A stretch of DNA of 64,000 nucleotides, taken from assembly GCA_009914555.1 (NCBI GenBank), contig WNDY01000003.1, forward strand, positions 62,001 through 126,000, given 5' to 3'. The notes below the pieces were generated by a model. That model had not been told where the DNA came from and did not search any database. It saw only the letters and a program-made list of their open reading frames with translations. The position numbers were made by a program, and so were the translations under genes. Source of the stretch: Xylophilus sp. (GTDB taxonomy: Bacteria > Pseudomonadota > Gammaproteobacteria > Burkholderiales > Burkholderiaceae_C). Positions 1 through 8,714 of the stretch are shown here, in pieces; the first letter of the stretch is position 1, and each line of letters opens with the position of its first letter.

Positions 1-540
1 ATTGGGAATGTGGCTCTGCCGCGGGCCGTCGAGCCCCTGGCCGCTGGCCGTGCGCCAGACCATGTCGAGCACGCCGCCGTGCGTGACCACCACCAGCTTC
101 TGCTTCGGATAGGCTGCGGCGATGCGCTGGAGCGCCGCCGTCACCCGAGCGTGGAACTCGCGCGTGGTCTCGCCGCCGGGCATGCCCGAGTCGGCGCGGA
201 ACGCGCGCCAGCGCAGCCAGGCATCGGCATGGTCGCGCTCCACGTCCTGCGTGCGCAGGCCCTCGGCGATGCCGAAGTGCTGCTCGCGCAGCGCCGCGTC
301 GGTCAGCGTGTCGATGGGCAGCTGCGGCAGCAGCGTGGCGAGCACCGGCAGGGCAGTCTGCCGCGTGCGGATCAGGTCGCTGGTGACGAGGTGGTCCGCC
401 GCCTCGCCCGCCAGCCGCTCCGCCACCCGGCGCGCCTGTTCCAGGCCGGTGGCGTTGAGCGGCACGTCGAGCTGGCCCTGGAAGCGCAGTTCGCGGTTCC
501 AGTCGGTTTCGCCGTGGCGGATGAGGATGAGTTCGGTCAT
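1..540 (-). CDS. Histidine phosphatase family protein (phosphoglycerate mutase-like), C-terminus outside window
   Basis: Reading leftwards from an ATG at 540, the protein opens with MTELILIRHGETDW, the RHG signature of the histidine phosphatase superfamily; His9 would be the phospho-accepting residue. A second catalytic histidine lies in VVTHGG at about residues 151-156. 180 codons are visible and the frame is still open at the window edge, so the C-terminus is missing. Members remove or transfer phosphate on small metabolites such as sugar phosphates; the substrate cannot be read from sequence. It is divergent from the pseudouridine synthase at 644, and the roughly 100 bases between them must hold both promoters. 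The family call is safe; cobC or gpmB assignments would be guesses. Confidence 0.9.
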   Translation of the reverse strand, partial: MTELILIRHGETDWNRELRFQGQLDVPLNATGLEQARRVAERLAGEAADHLVTSDLIRTRQTALPVLATLLPQLPIDTLTDAALREQHFGIAEGLRTQDVERDHADAWLRWRAFRADSGMPGGETTREFHARVTAALQRIAAAYPKQKLVVVTHGGVLDMVWRTASGQGLDGPRQSHIPN

Positions 541-643
541 CGCCGGATTATCCCGCCGGGCTTATTTCGGAAGCTTCTGAGCTATGGCGCCTTCGGCGTA
601 AGCGAAAATGACGGGTTTTCCCCGCCACGACACCATAGCCGCC

Positions 644-1390
644 ATGCTGATCCAGGACCTCCTCTATTCCCAGGGCTTCGGCACGCGCCGCATCTGCGCT
701 GGGCTGGTTCAGCAGGGGCTGGTGGAGGTGTATATGCCGCAAGCTGGCGAGCTGCGCCCACATGTGGCACCTACCTCGGGAGAGTATAAGGTGGTCGATG
801 GCCTGCGCTACCGGGTGCAGGGCGTGGAATGGGAATACCATGCGCTCGCCTACCTGATGCTGCACAAGCCCGCCGGCACCGAATGCTCGCAGAAGCCCTC
901 GACCTGGCCCAGCATCTACACGCTGCTGCCGGCGCCGCTGCGCCAGCGCCCGGCCAAGGGCGCGGTGCAGGGCGTGCAGGCCATCGGCCGGCTCGACCAG
1001 GACACGACCGGGCTGCTGCTGCTCAGCGACGACGGCCAGTTCATCCACCGCATGAGCTCGCCGAAGAAGCATGTGCCCAAGGTCTACGACATCACGGCCA
1101 GGCATCCGGTGGATGCGAAGCAGGTCGAGCGCCTGCTGGCCGGCGTGGTGCTCGACGACGACCCGAAGCCGGTGCGTGCCGCCGCCTGTGAAATCGTGGA
1201 CACGCACAGGTTGCGGCTGACGCTGACCGAGGGCAAGTACCACCAAGTCAAGCGCATGGTGGCCGCGGTCGGCAACCGGGTGGAGGCGCTGCGCCGCTCG
1301 CGCATCGGCGGCCTGGCGCTGCCGGCCGACCTGGCGCCGGGCCAGTGGCGCTGGCTGCGCGAGGACGACCTGGCGCTGCTGCGCGGCTGA
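644..1390 (+). CDS. rsuA: RsuA-family rRNA pseudouridine synthase
   Basis: This 248-residue protein has the RsuA/RluB pattern: a short, divergent S4-like N-terminal segment (residues 1-50), then the catalytic domain with GRLDQDTTGLLLL, in which Asp118 is the invariant catalytic aspartate, and the later KYHQVKRM motif. The family isomerises uridine to pseudouridine in rRNA; RsuA acts on U516 of 16S rRNA. The ATG at 644 is preferred over the upstream in-frame ATG at 608 because family members start with a motif like MLIQDLLYSQG. RluE/RluF-type specificity cannot be excluded, since these enzymes share the same motifs. Confidence 0.85.
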   Translation: MLIQDLLYSQGFGTRRICAGLVQQGLVEVYMPQAGELRPHVAPTSGEYKVVDGLRYRVQGVEWEYHALAYLMLHKPAGTECSQKPSTWPSIYTLLPAPLRQRPAKGAVQGVQAIGRLDQDTTGLLLLSDDGQFIHRMSSPKKHVPKVYDITARHPVDAKQVERLLAGVVLDDDPKPVRAAACEIVDTHRLRLTLTEGKYHQVKRMVAAVGNRVEALRRSRIGGLALPADLAPGQWRWLREDDLALLRG

Positions 1391-1769
1391 AACGCCCCGG
1401 CCGAGGGGGCCGGCATCGAGACGAATATCGTCTCGATCGCGCTGCAAATCGGTATTTCACAGCCACGGGGCGGCACCCCAGAATGCCTGCACAACGCAGG
1501 AGACACACCCGTGCAGAGCATGAGAACCGCCACGCAGCGGCTGCTGCCGGCCGCCCGGCCGCAAGGGGGCCGCCGGAGGTGGAGAAGCAGTTTGAACTGT
1601 CGCTCGTCTGGCATGTGGAGGACCGCCGCCGGCTGGTCGCCGCCGACGTTGATGCGCTGGCGCAGGGTTCGGATCTCTTCGGCGCCCCGTCGCAGCGCTC
1701 GCCCGACGCTTGCCCCAACGCAATAACCCCGTGCGGGAGCGGCGGCTACACTTGCAGGTTCACTTCGAG
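1391..1769. other. Gene-poor stretch, no supported gene
   Basis: About 380 bases separate the pseudouridine synthase from the beta-propeller gene. The only clear structure is a perfect palindrome near its start (listed separately). A short frame opens at GTG 1511 behind an AGGAGA-like site, but its composition looks like non-coding GC-rich sequence, and a neighbouring frame gives a better protein-like segment for only a few dozen residues. It may be a decayed small gene; I cannot name one. Confidence 0.5.
1415..1437. promoter_or_regulatory. 23-bp perfect palindrome, possible operator
   Basis: Two 10-base arms, ATCGAGACGA and TCGTCTCGAT, flank a 3-base centre (ATA). The element sits 25 bases after the stop of the pseudouridine synthase and is AT-richer than its surroundings. 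No T-run follows, so it is not a standard terminator. It has the geometry of an operator for a dimeric repressor, but no regulator gene is adjacent. Confidence 0.45.
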
Positions 1770-2765
1770 ATGGTGGCAGTTTTCGTGAAGTTCCTGCGCA
1801 ACTCCTACGGCTTGGCCGTTCTCCTCGCATCCCTGTGGCAGACGGCGGTAGCCGCACCTCCCGCGCCGATCTTCGTGCTCAATTCGCTGGAGGCGAACGT
1901 GAGCGTGATCGACCCGGCAACCTGGACGGAGACCTCCCGCATCGCCACCGGCAAGGAACCGCACCATCTGTACCTGACGCCCGATGAGCATTCGCTCATC
2001 ATTGCCAACGCGCTCGGCGATTCGCTGACCTTCGTGGACCCGCGCACGGCGCAGGTGCAGCGCACGGTGCGCGGCATCGTCGATCCGTACCAGCTGCAGT
2101 TCTCGCCGGACATGAAGTGGTTCATCACCGCGGCCAACCGGTTGAACCACGTCGACTTCTACCACTGGGACGGGACCGACCTCACGCTGGTCAAGCGCGT
2201 GCCCACGGGCAAGACGCCCAGCCACCTCTGGATCGACAGCAAGAGCAGCACCGTCTATTCGACGATGCAGGACAGCGACGAACTGGTCGCCATCGACATC
2301 GCCACCCAGACCATCCAGTGGCGCGTGAAGACCGGCGCGCTGCCGGCCGACATCTACGGCACGCCGGACGACCGGCTGCTGTTCGTCGGCCTGACCGGCG
2401 GCGAGGGCGTGGAGGTCTACGACGTGAGCGGCAAGGAAGGCCGACTCGTGCGCCTGATCAAGACCGGCAAGGGCGCCCATGCCTTCCGCAGCGCCGGCGA
2501 CCGGCGCCACATCTACGTGAGCAACCGCGTGGCCAACACCATCAGCAAGATCGACATGCAGACGCAGGAGGCGGTGGCCCACTACCCGGCACCCGGCGGC
2601 CCGGACTGCATGGACGTGTCGGCCGACGGCCGCTTCATCTACGTGGGCTCGCGCTGGGCCCGCAAGCTCACGGTGATCGACACGGTCGAGAAGAAGGTCG
2701 TGCGGCAAATTCCGGTGGGCAAGTCGCCGCACGGCGTCTGGACGCTCGATCATGTCCGCAGATAA
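1770..2765 (+). CDS. Secreted YncE/YVTN-type beta-propeller protein
   Basis: The protein has 331 residues. An upstream ATG at 1710 would add 20 residues before the signal peptide; the start at 1770 gives MVAVFVKFLRNSYGLAVLL followed by an AVAA-type cleavage site, so it is preferred. The mature part consists of roughly 40-residue repeats, each with a pattern like VSVIDPATW, ISKIDMQTQ or LTVIDTVEKKVV, characteristic of YVTN/YncE seven-bladed propellers. Such proteins act in the periplasm, often as binding scaffolds of unknown ligand. Its stop codon overlaps the start of the deacetylase gene by 14 bases, which suggests co-transcription. Confidence 0.85.
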   Translation: MVAVFVKFLRNSYGLAVLLASLWQTAVAAPPAPIFVLNSLEANVSVIDPATWTETSRIATGKEPHHLYLTPDEHSLIIANALGDSLTFVDPRTAQVQRTVRGIVDPYQLQFSPDMKWFITAANRLNHVDFYHWDGTDLTLVKRVPTGKTPSHLWIDSKSSTVYSTMQDSDELVAIDIATQTIQWRVKTGALPADIYGTPDDRLLFVGLTGGEGVEVYDVSGKEGRLVRLIKTGKGAHAFRSAGDRRHIYVSNRVANTISKIDMQTQEAVAHYPAPGGPDCMDVSADGRFIYVGSRWARKLTVIDTVEKKVVRQIPVGKSPHGVWTLDHVRR

Positions 2766-3651
2766 CGGCAACAACCTCCCAAGCCGCTGCGCGGCCCCCC
2801 CCTTGCGCTGGCCGAAGGGGGACGGCGCTGGCACGGCGAGGCGGCCCTTGCGCGGCCTCCGCTGGCCTCGGTCCGGGGTGTGCGTAGCGCTCGCCCTTTC
2901 TTTGAGCGCACCGGCCAGCGGCTGGGCCGCGGCCGGCTGCACCAAGCCGCTCTACCTGACCTTCGACACCGGCCACATGGAGGTGGCCCCGCTGATCGCC
3001 GACGTGTTGAAGCGCGAGCAGGTCCAGGTCACCTTCTTCGCCGCGCAGGAGCGCACGAAGCAGGGCGACGGCTCGCTCGGCGAGCACTGGGCGCCCTGGT
3101 GGAAGGCGCGCGCCGCCGAAGGCCATGCGTTCGCGTCCCACACCTACGACCATGCCTACTGGCGGGCCGACCTGCCCGGGACGCCGCAGCGCTTTCGCAT
3201 CCGTCCCTCGGCCGGCCCCGATGCCGGCAAGGACCAGGTGATGGATGCGGCGGGCTACTGCGAGGAACTTCGGCGCGCCTCCCGGCGTCTGCAGGAGGTG
3301 ACCGGAGAGAAACCCCTGCCGCTGTTCCGCGCGCCCGGCGGCCGCACCTCGCCCAAGCTGCTGGCCTCGGCCAGGGCCTGCGGCTATGCGCACGTCGGCT
3401 GGGCGCCGGCCGGCTTCCTCGGCGACGAACTGCCGAGCGAGTCGTTCAGCAACGATGCGCTGCTGGACAAGGCGCTGCGCAACATCAAGAGCGGCGACAT
3501 TCTGATGGCCCACCTGGGCATCTGGTCGCGCCGCGACCCGTGGGCCCCTGCCGTGCTGGAGCCGCTGCTCCGGGGGCTCAAGGCCCGCGGCTTCTGCTTC
3601 GAGACCCTGCGCGAGCATCCGGACTACCGGGCCTGGATCCAGGCACATTGA
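2752..3651 (+). CDS. Secreted polysaccharide deacetylase family protein (NodB fold) with altered metal motif
   Basis: The NodB-type domain is recognised by YLTFDTGH (motif 1), SHTYDH (motif 2), FRAPGG (motif 3) and ILMAHLG near the C-terminus. Canonical enzymes have TFDDG; here the second, metal-binding aspartate is Thr, while the two histidines of motif 2 remain. Family members remove acetyl groups from cell-wall or capsular polysaccharides. A GTG at 2878 gives a clean signal peptide (MCVALALSLSAPASGWAAA), so the 42 residues before it, encoded by a repeat-like GC hairpin region, may be untranslated or a late extension. It overlaps the beta-propeller gene and precedes the desaturase gene, so an envelope role is plausible. 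Confidence 0.8.
   Translation: MSADNGNNLPSRCAAPPLRWPKGDGAGTARRPLRGLRWPRSGVCVALALSLSAPASGWAAAGCTKPLYLTFDTGHMEVAPLIADVLKREQVQVTFFAAQERTKQGDGSLGEHWAPWWKARAAEGHAFASHTYDHAYWRADLPGTPQRFRIRPSAGPDAGKDQVMDAAGYCEELRRASRRLQEVTGEKPLPLFRAPGGRTSPKLLASARACGYAHVGWAPAGFLGDELPSESFSNDALLDKALRNIKSGDILMAHLGIWSRRDPWAPAVLEPLLRGLKARGFCFETLREHPDYRAWIQAH
2783..2821. repeat. GC-rich double hairpin inside the deacetylase N-terminus
   Basis: Two adjacent inverted repeats are visible: GCCGC-TGC-GCGGC at 2783-2795 and CCCCCTT/AAGGGGG with a 10-base loop at 2798-2821, followed by more G/C-rich half-repeats to about 2875. This looks like a dispersed intergenic hairpin element that now lies within a reading frame. I did not find a second full copy in the window. 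Confidence 0.45.
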
Positions 3652-3670
3652 CCACGGAGAGGAGGTGATG

Positions 3671-4660
3671 ATGTTGTCCTGGTGGGAAAGCGTGTTCGAC
3701 ACCGTCCAGCAGTGGCTCTACGAGGCGGTGCTGCAGCCGGCGATGTTCGCCCTGGGCCTGGGCACCTTCTTCGAGGACGCCTACACGGCCATTGGCTGGC
3801 TGCTGGTGGGGCTGGTGCAGATCGCGGTGCTGGTGGCCGTCATCGGGCCGCTCCAGCGCTGGCGCCCGGCCGAGCCGGTGACCGACCGCCCGGCCATCCG
3901 CACCGACATCCTCTACACGCTGATCCACCGGCTCGGGCTGTTCCGCGTCGCGCTGTTCTTCTCGCTCGGCCCGCTGTTCGACGAACTGTTCGGCATGCTG
4001 CGCGCAGGCGGCCTCCAGACGCTGCACCTCGACGACGCCTGGCCCGGCATCACCGACCAGCCGGTGGTCAGCCTGCTGATCTACCTCGTGGTGTTCGACT
4101 TCGTCGACTACTGGATCCACCGCGGCCAGCACACCTGGCGCTGGTGGTGGGCGCTGCATGCGCTGCACCATTCGCAGCGGCAGATGACGATGTGGAGCGA
4201 CAACCGCAACCACCTGCTCGACGACGTGATCCACGACTGCATCATCGTGGTCGTGGCCCAGCTTGTCGGCGTGGCGCCGGGGCAGTTCATCGCGATCGTC
4301 GCGATCACTCAGCTCAGCGAGAACTTCCAGCATGCCAACCTGCGGCTGTGGTTCGGCCGCGTGGGCGAGCGGCTGTGGATCAGCCCGCGCTTCCACCGCC
4401 GACACCACAGCATCGGCGTGGGCCATGAAAGCCCGGGCGCCGATGCGTCTGCGCCGAAGCGGCTCGGGGGCTGCAATTTCGGTGTGCTGCTGCCGTGGTG
4501 GGACATGCTGTTCGGCACGGCCGACTTCGTGCTGCGCTACGACCCGACAGGCATCCGCGACCAGGTCGAGCCCGGCGGGGACGGCCGCCTGCGCGACTAC
4601 GGCCGCGGCTTCTGGGCCCAGCAGTGGCTGGGGCTCAAGCGGCTGGTGGGACGCGGCTGA
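3671..4660 (+). CDS. Sterol desaturase / fatty acid hydroxylase family membrane protein
   Basis: This 329-residue membrane protein carries the histidine clusters of the fatty acid hydroxylase superfamily: HRGQHT, HALHH and HRRHH, which would bind a di-iron centre. Hydrophobic segments precede the histidine region. The family uses O2 and electrons to hydroxylate or desaturate lipids; the bacterial substrate is unknown here. The start is the third of three stacked start codons (GTG 3665, ATG 3668, ATG 3671), because only 3671 has proper spacing from the GGAGG at 3661-3665. The gene follows the deacetylase by 19 bases, so it is likely in the same operon. Confidence 0.88.
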   Translation: MLSWWESVFDTVQQWLYEAVLQPAMFALGLGTFFEDAYTAIGWLLVGLVQIAVLVAVIGPLQRWRPAEPVTDRPAIRTDILYTLIHRLGLFRVALFFSLGPLFDELFGMLRAGGLQTLHLDDAWPGITDQPVVSLLIYLVVFDFVDYWIHRGQHTWRWWWALHALHHSQRQMTMWSDNRNHLLDDVIHDCIIVVVAQLVGVAPGQFIAIVAITQLSENFQHANLRLWFGRVGERLWISPRFHRRHHSIGVGHESPGADASAPKRLGGCNFGVLLPWWDMLFGTADFVLRYDPTGIRDQVEPGGDGRLRDYGRGFWAQQWLGLKRLVGRG

Positions 4661-4696
4661 GCGGCTGTCGCGCGGCTTCGCTATCCTCGGCGCCCT

Positions 4697-5566
4697 ATGG
4701 GCCTGCTGTTCGATTCCTTCTGGCGCGCCGTCGCCTACTGCCTGCGGCCGCGGGTCGTGGCGCTGTCGTTCCTTCCGCTGCTCGTCATGGTCGCGCTGGC
4801 CTGGGGACTGGGCTATTTCTACTGGGACTGGGCGCTCGACCGGGTGCGGGTGCTGCTCGAATCGTCGGAACTGCTCGAGACCTTCTGGGGCTGGCTCCAG
4901 GGCGTGGGCGCCGGCGGGCTCAAGACGGTGGCGGCGCCGCTGGTCGTGATCTTCGCCGTCACGCCGGTCATCGTCGTCGTCTCGCTGCTGGTCGTCGCGA
5001 TCGCGATGGCGCCGGCGCTGGCCGCGCTGGTGGCCGAGCGGCGCTTTCCGGCGCTGGAGAAGAAGCGCGGCGGCTCGCTCGCGGCCAGCCTGGTCTGGTC
5101 GCTGGGCTCCACGCTGCTGGCGCTGGTGGCGCTCGTCGTCTCGGTGCCGCTGTGGTTCGTGCCGCCGCTGATCCTGGTGTTGCCGCCGCTGATCTGGGGC
5201 TGGCTCACCTACCGCGTGATGGCCTACGACGCGCTGGCCGAGCATGCGAGCAAGGCCGAGCGGCAGGAAATCTTCCGGCGCCACCGCCTCTGGCTGCTGG
5301 TGATCGGCGTGGCCAGCGGCTACCTGGGCGCGGCGCCGAGCATCGTCTGGGCCTCGGGCGCGCTGTTCGCCGCAGCCTTCGTCATCCTGGTGCCGCTGGC
5401 GATCTGGATCTATACGCTGGTCTTCGCCTTCTCGTCGCTCTGGTTCTCGCACTACTGCCTGGCCGCGCTGGCCCAGCTGCGCGCCGGCCAGACGGTGCAA
5501 CCGCCGGCCGCGCTGCTGGTGCAGCCGGACATCGTGCTGCCGGCCGATGAGCCATCCCGTTCATAA
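4697..5566 (+). CDS. EI24 domain-containing membrane protein
   Basis: 289 residues with about five or six hydrophobic segments (residues 20-40, 75-105, 125-165, 205-225 and 230-250). The opening MGLLFDSFWRAVAYCLRP and the following pattern match bacterial EI24/CysZ-like proteins. CysZ is a sulfate permease, but EI24 proteins of this order are mostly uncharacterised and no cys genes are near, so the transport role is only a possibility. It lies 36 bases after the desaturase gene and 12 bases before the MoCF-domain gene. Confidence 0.8.
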   Translation: MGLLFDSFWRAVAYCLRPRVVALSFLPLLVMVALAWGLGYFYWDWALDRVRVLLESSELLETFWGWLQGVGAGGLKTVAAPLVVIFAVTPVIVVVSLLVVAIAMAPALAALVAERRFPALEKKRGGSLAASLVWSLGSTLLALVALVVSVPLWFVPPLILVLPPLIWGWLTYRVMAYDALAEHASKAERQEIFRRHRLWLLVIGVASGYLGAAPSIVWASGALFAAAFVILVPLAIWIYTLVFAFSSLWFSHYCLAALAQLRAGQTVQPPAALLVQPDIVLPADEPSRS

Positions 5567-5578
5567 GGACCAACTCCC

Positions 5579-6400
5579 ATGACCACTCCCACCTTCGGCC
5601 TCATCATCGTCGGCGACGAGATCCTCTCGGGCAAGCGGGCCGACAAGCACCTGCCCAAGGTGATCGAGATGCTCGGCGCGCGGGGCCTTTCTCTCGCTTG
5701 GGCTGAATACGTAGGCGACCATCCGGTCCGCATCACGGCCACGCTGGCGCGCGCCTTCGCCTCGGGCGACATCGTGTTCTCCACCGGCGGCATCGGCGCC
5801 ACGCCGGACGACCACACCCGCCAGTGCGCTGCGAAGGCGCTGGGCGTGGAGCTCGCCCTGCATCCCGAGGCCCGCGCGCTGATCGAAGAGCGCATGCAGG
5901 ACACGGCGCGCGAGCAGGGCGTGCCTTACGAGCCGGACCGCGCAGACAACGTGCACCGGCTCAATATGGGCGTGTTTCCGGTAGGCGCGCGCATCATTCC
6001 CAATCCGTACAACAAGATCCCGGGCTTCAGCGTCGATGGCGCCGCCGGTGGCGCCGTGCACTTCGTGCCGGGCTTCCCGGTCATGGCTTGGCCGATGATC
6101 GAAAGCGTGCTCGACCGGCAGTACGGCCACCTGTTCACCCGCGGCGCGCACGTGGAAAAGTCGGTGATCGTCTTCGGCGGCATGGAAGCCACACTGACCC
6201 CCCTGATGGAACGCATCGAGGCACAGCACCCCGATGTGCGCGTGTTCAGCCTGCCGAGCGTGGACCATCCGGAATATGGCCGCCACATCGAACTCGGCGT
6301 GAAGGGTGCGCCCGATGCGGTGCAGGCCGCCTACCCGCAGTTGCTGGCCGGCCTGCACGCCTTCGATCTCACACTGGGACCCGAATTGGTGCGTGATTGA
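5579..6400 (+). CDS. MoCF-domain protein (CinA N-terminal-like, competence/damage-inducible protein A family)
   Basis: The 273-residue protein opens with [19 protein letters not shown], the N-terminal signature of the MoaB/Mog molybdopterin-binding fold as found in CinA. The [13 protein letters not shown] segment is the second hallmark. The nicotinamide-nucleotide amidase domain of full CinA is absent, so this is the short form common in proteobacteria. It may bind a pterin or nucleotide; activity cannot be read from sequence. An ACCAACTCCC leader precedes the ATG. The glnA regulatory region starts directly after its stop. Confidence 0.85.
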   Translation: MTTPTFGLIIVGDEILSGKRADKHLPKVIEMLGARGLSLAWAEYVGDHPVRITATLARAFASGDIVFSTGGIGATPDDHTRQCAAKALGVELALHPEARALIEERMQDTAREQGVPYEPDRADNVHRLNMGVFPVGARIIPNPYNKIPGFSVDGAAGGAVHFVPGFPVMAWPMIESVLDRQYGHLFTRGAHVEKSVIVFGGMEATLTPLMERIEAQHPDVRVFSLPSVDHPEYGRHIELGVKGAPDAVQAAYPQLLAGLHAFDLTLGPELVRD

Positions 6401-6408
6401 GGCATCCC

Positions 6409-6463
6409 TTTGGTGCGTCGGTTCAGATTGCACCAAATATGTGCGTTCGATGCGGCTGGTGCA
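6409..6463. promoter_or_regulatory. NtrC-like enhancer region upstream of glnA
   Basis: An inverted repeat TTTGGTGC (6409-6416) and GCACCAAA (6430-6437) is separated by 13 bases. Overlapping it, TGCACC at 6429-6434 and GTGCG at 6441-6445 form a site that matches the TGCACC-N5-GGTGCA consensus of NtrC in 10 of 12 positions. A further half-site GGTGCA lies at 6458-6463. The cluster is 90-150 bases upstream of the sigma-54 promoter, the usual distance for an enhancer. NtrC itself is encoded 3 kb downstream. Confidence 0.7.
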
Positions 6464-6554
6464 TCCCGCCGGTGTCAAAGCGGTGCCAAACGCCGACGCA
6501 GGCCCGCCGGACGGCACAATGGCAGGTTGGGCCTCGACGGCCATGCACCAGCTT

Positions 6555-6570
6555 TGGCACGGAAACTGCA
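6555..6570 (+). promoter_or_regulatory. Sigma-54 promoter of glnA
   Basis: TGGCAC at 6555-6560 and TGCA at 6567-6570 place GG and GC exactly ten bases apart, the invariant -24/-12 arrangement of RpoN promoters. Transcription would begin near 6581, about 47 bases before the glnA ATG. A TGCACC half-site at 6544-6549 abuts the -24 element, which might allow NtrC to repress at high concentration; that part is inference. Confidence 0.8.
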
Positions 6571-6627
6571 TTTCCCTTCCGTCCATTTTTCAACCCACCA
6601 ACTCTGCGTTCAAACCAGGAGAACCTG

Positions 6628-8043
6628 ATGGCCAAGACCGTCGCCGACGTGCTCCAGCTCGTGAAGGAGAACGAAGTCAAGTTCGTCGACTTCCGCTTCA
6701 CCGACACCCGCGGCAAGGAGCAGCACGTCACCGTGCCCGTTTCGCACTTCGACGAAGACAAGTTCACCTCGGGCCATGCGTTCGACGGCTCCTCCATCGC
6801 CGGCTGGAAGGGCATCGAAGCCTCCGACATGCTGCTGCTGCCGGACCCGAACACGGCCAACATCGACCCGTTCTTCGAAGAGTCGACCCTGATCCTGACC
6901 TGCGACGTGCTGGAGCCCAGCGACGGCAAGGCCTACGACCGCGACCCGCGCTCGATCGCCAAGCGCGCCGAGGCCTACCTGAAGGCATCGGGCCTGGGCG
7001 ACAGCGCCTACTTCGGTCCGGAACCCGAATTCTTCATCTTCGACGGCGTGCGCTGGAACACCGACGCATCCGGCTCGTTCTTCAAGATCGACGAATACGA
7101 AGCGCCCTGGAACACCGGCGCCAAGATCGAAGGCGGCAACAAGGGCCACCGCCCGACCACCAAGGGCGGCTATTTCCCGGTGCCCCCGGTCGACAGCACG
7201 CAGGACCTGCGCGCCGAGATGGTACTGGTGCTCGAATCGCTGGGCATTCCGGTCGAAGTGTTCCACCACGAAGTCGCCGGTGCCGGCCAGAACGAGATCG
7301 GCACCCGCTTCAGCACGCTGGTGCAGCGCGCCGACTGGACCCAGCTGATGAAGTACGTCATCTGGAACGTGGCCCACTCCTACGGCAAGACGGCCACCTT
7401 CATGCCCAAGCCCATCGTGGGCGACAACGGCTCGGGCATGCACGTGCACCAGTCGGTCTGGAAGGACGGCAAGAACCTGTTCGCCGGCGACGGCTACGGC
7501 GGCCTGTCGGACTATGCCCTGTACTACATCGGCGGCATCATCAAGCATGCCCGCGCCCTGAACGCCATCACCAACCCCGGCACCAACAGCTACAAGCGCC
7601 TGGTCCCGGGCTACGAAGCTCCGGTGAAGCTGGCCTACTCGGCCAAGAACCGCTCGGCCTCGATCCGTATTCCGTACGTCGCCAACCCGAAGGGCCGCCG
7701 CATCGAAGCGCGCTTCCCCGATCCTTCGGCCAACCCGTATCTGGCCTTCTCGGCTCTGCTGCTGGCAGGCCTGGACGGTGTGGAGAACAAGATCCATCCG
7801 GGAGAAGCCGCTACGAAGGATCTGTACCACCTGCCGCCGGAAGAGGACAAGCTGATCCCGACCGTGGCCCACAGCCTCGACCAGGCGCTCGAAGCCCTCG
7901 ACGCCGACCGCGCCTTCCTGACCAAGGGCGGCGTGTTCACCGACGGTTTCATCGATGCCTACATCGACCTGAAGTTCGGTGAGGTGACCCGCCTGCGCCA
8001 GGCGACGCACCCGATCGAGTTCGACATGTACTACTCGCTGTAA
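6628..8043 (+). CDS. glnA: Glutamine synthetase, type I
   Basis: The 471-residue protein matches GlnA in length and motifs throughout: FDGSSIAGW near the N-terminus, PEPEFFIF, the ATP-binding [12 protein letters not shown] region and [10 protein letters not shown]. It makes glutamine from glutamate, ammonia and ATP as a cytoplasmic dodecamer. Tyr400 in DLYHLPPEE corresponds to the adenylylated tyrosine (Tyr397 in E. coli), so control by GlnE-type adenylylation is expected. The ATG at 6628 follows an AGGAGAACC ribosome site. A sigma-54 promoter and NtrC-like sites lie upstream, and an intrinsic terminator follows, so glnA is probably transcribed alone or with partial readthrough into ntrB-ntrC. 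Confidence 0.98.
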   Translation: MAKTVADVLQLVKENEVKFVDFRFTDTRGKEQHVTVPVSHFDEDKFTSGHAFDGSSIAGWKGIEASDMLLLPDPNTANIDPFFEESTLILTCDVLEPSDGKAYDRDPRSIAKRAEAYLKASGLGDSAYFGPEPEFFIFDGVRWNTDASGSFFKIDEYEAPWNTGAKIEGGNKGHRPTTKGGYFPVPPVDSTQDLRAEMVLVLESLGIPVEVFHHEVAGAGQNEIGTRFSTLVQRADWTQLMKYVIWNVAHSYGKTATFMPKPIVGDNGSGMHVHQSVWKDGKNLFAGDGYGGLSDYALYYIGGIIKHARALNAITNPGTNSYKRLVPGYEAPVKLAYSAKNRSASIRIPYVANPKGRRIEARFPDPSANPYLAFSALLLAGLDGVENKIHPGEAATKDLYHLPPEEDKLIPTVAHSLDQALEALDADRAFLTKGGVFTDGFIDAYIDLKFGEVTRLRQATHPIEFDMYYSL

Positions 8044-8068
8044 CCGCCCGCGCGGTTGCGGACCCCAG

Positions 8069-8097
8069 GGCGGCCTCCAGGGCCGCCTTTTTCTTTT
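8069..8097 (+). terminator. Intrinsic terminator after glnA
   Basis: GGCGGCC (8069-8075) pairs with GGCCGCC (8081-8087) across a five-base loop, followed at once by TTTTTCTTTT. It starts 26 bases after the glnA stop. Confidence 0.85.
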
Positions 8098-8210
8098 GGA
8101 GCAGAACCTGCACGGAGGCCCGGGGGGCTGTTCTTTGGCGAAGGCCGGTGGATGCGGGATACTTGGCCGGCCTTTCATCCATCCGCGCCGCCACGGCGTG
8201 GAGACCGGAC

Positions 8211-8714
8211 ATGCACCACGTTTCTTTCTCCACCGCGCTGCTGTGCGCTGCGGCGTTGCTGGGCGGCACGCTGTCGGCCGCCGCGCAGGACCGCATCTAC
8301 CGCTGCGGCAACGAATACACCAACAACGCCAGCCAGGCCCAGGCGCGCGGCTGCAAGCTCGTCGAAGGGGCCAACGTGACAGTGGTGCCTGGCACGCGGC
8401 CATCGCCGGGCGACGCGCTGCGGGCTCCGTCCACGCCTGCAGCCGCGTCGCCGTTGGGCGCGCCGCGCGTGGACACGAACGACCAGCGCGCCCGCGACGC
8501 CGATGCCCGCGCCATCCTTGAAGCCGAGCTGCGCCGCGCCGAGGCACGCCAGGCCGAGCTGCTCAAGGAATACAACAACGGCGAGCCCGAGCGCCAGGGC
8601 GGCGAGCGCAACTACCAGAAGTACCTGGACCGCGTGGCCGCCATGAAGGCCAGCATCGCGCGCAACGAGAGCGACATCGCCGGCATCCGGCGCGAACTCG
8701 AGCGGCTGAAGTGA
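8211..8714 (+). CDS. Secreted coiled-coil protein of unknown function (DUF4124-like N-terminus)
   Basis: The product is 167 residues long when started at ATG 8211; an upstream ATG at 8148 would place 21 residues before the signal peptide and is unlikely. Residues 1-27 form a signal peptide ending in SAAAQ. The mature N-terminus, DRIYRCGNEYTN, resembles the short beta domain of DUF4124 proteins. Residues 85-165 are charged and heptad-like, ending in IAGIRRELERLK, and would form a coiled coil. Its stop overlaps the GTG start of ntrB by four bases (GTGA), so it is co-translated with the nitrogen sensor kinase. This position between glnA and ntrB is common in the order; its job is unknown. Confidence 0.8.
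   Translation: MHHVSFSTALLCAAALLGGTLSAAAQDRIYRCGNEYTNNASQAQARGCKLVEGANVTVVPGTRPSPGDALRAPSTPAAASPLGAPRVDTNDQRARDADARAILEAELRRAEARQAELLKEYNNGEPERQGGERNYQKYLDRVAAMKASIARNESDIAGIRRELERLK

Noticed and set aside
1511..1726. Possible 71-residue gene with an AGGAGA upstream
   Set aside because: Arg/Ser-rich translation typical of non-coding GC-rich DNA; a better-looking segment occurs in another frame but has no start or end.
3578..5500. 640-residue minus-strand open frame rich in His, Arg and Gln
   Set aside because: Complement of the desaturase and EI24 genes; composition is a GC-rich shadow and no domain is visible.
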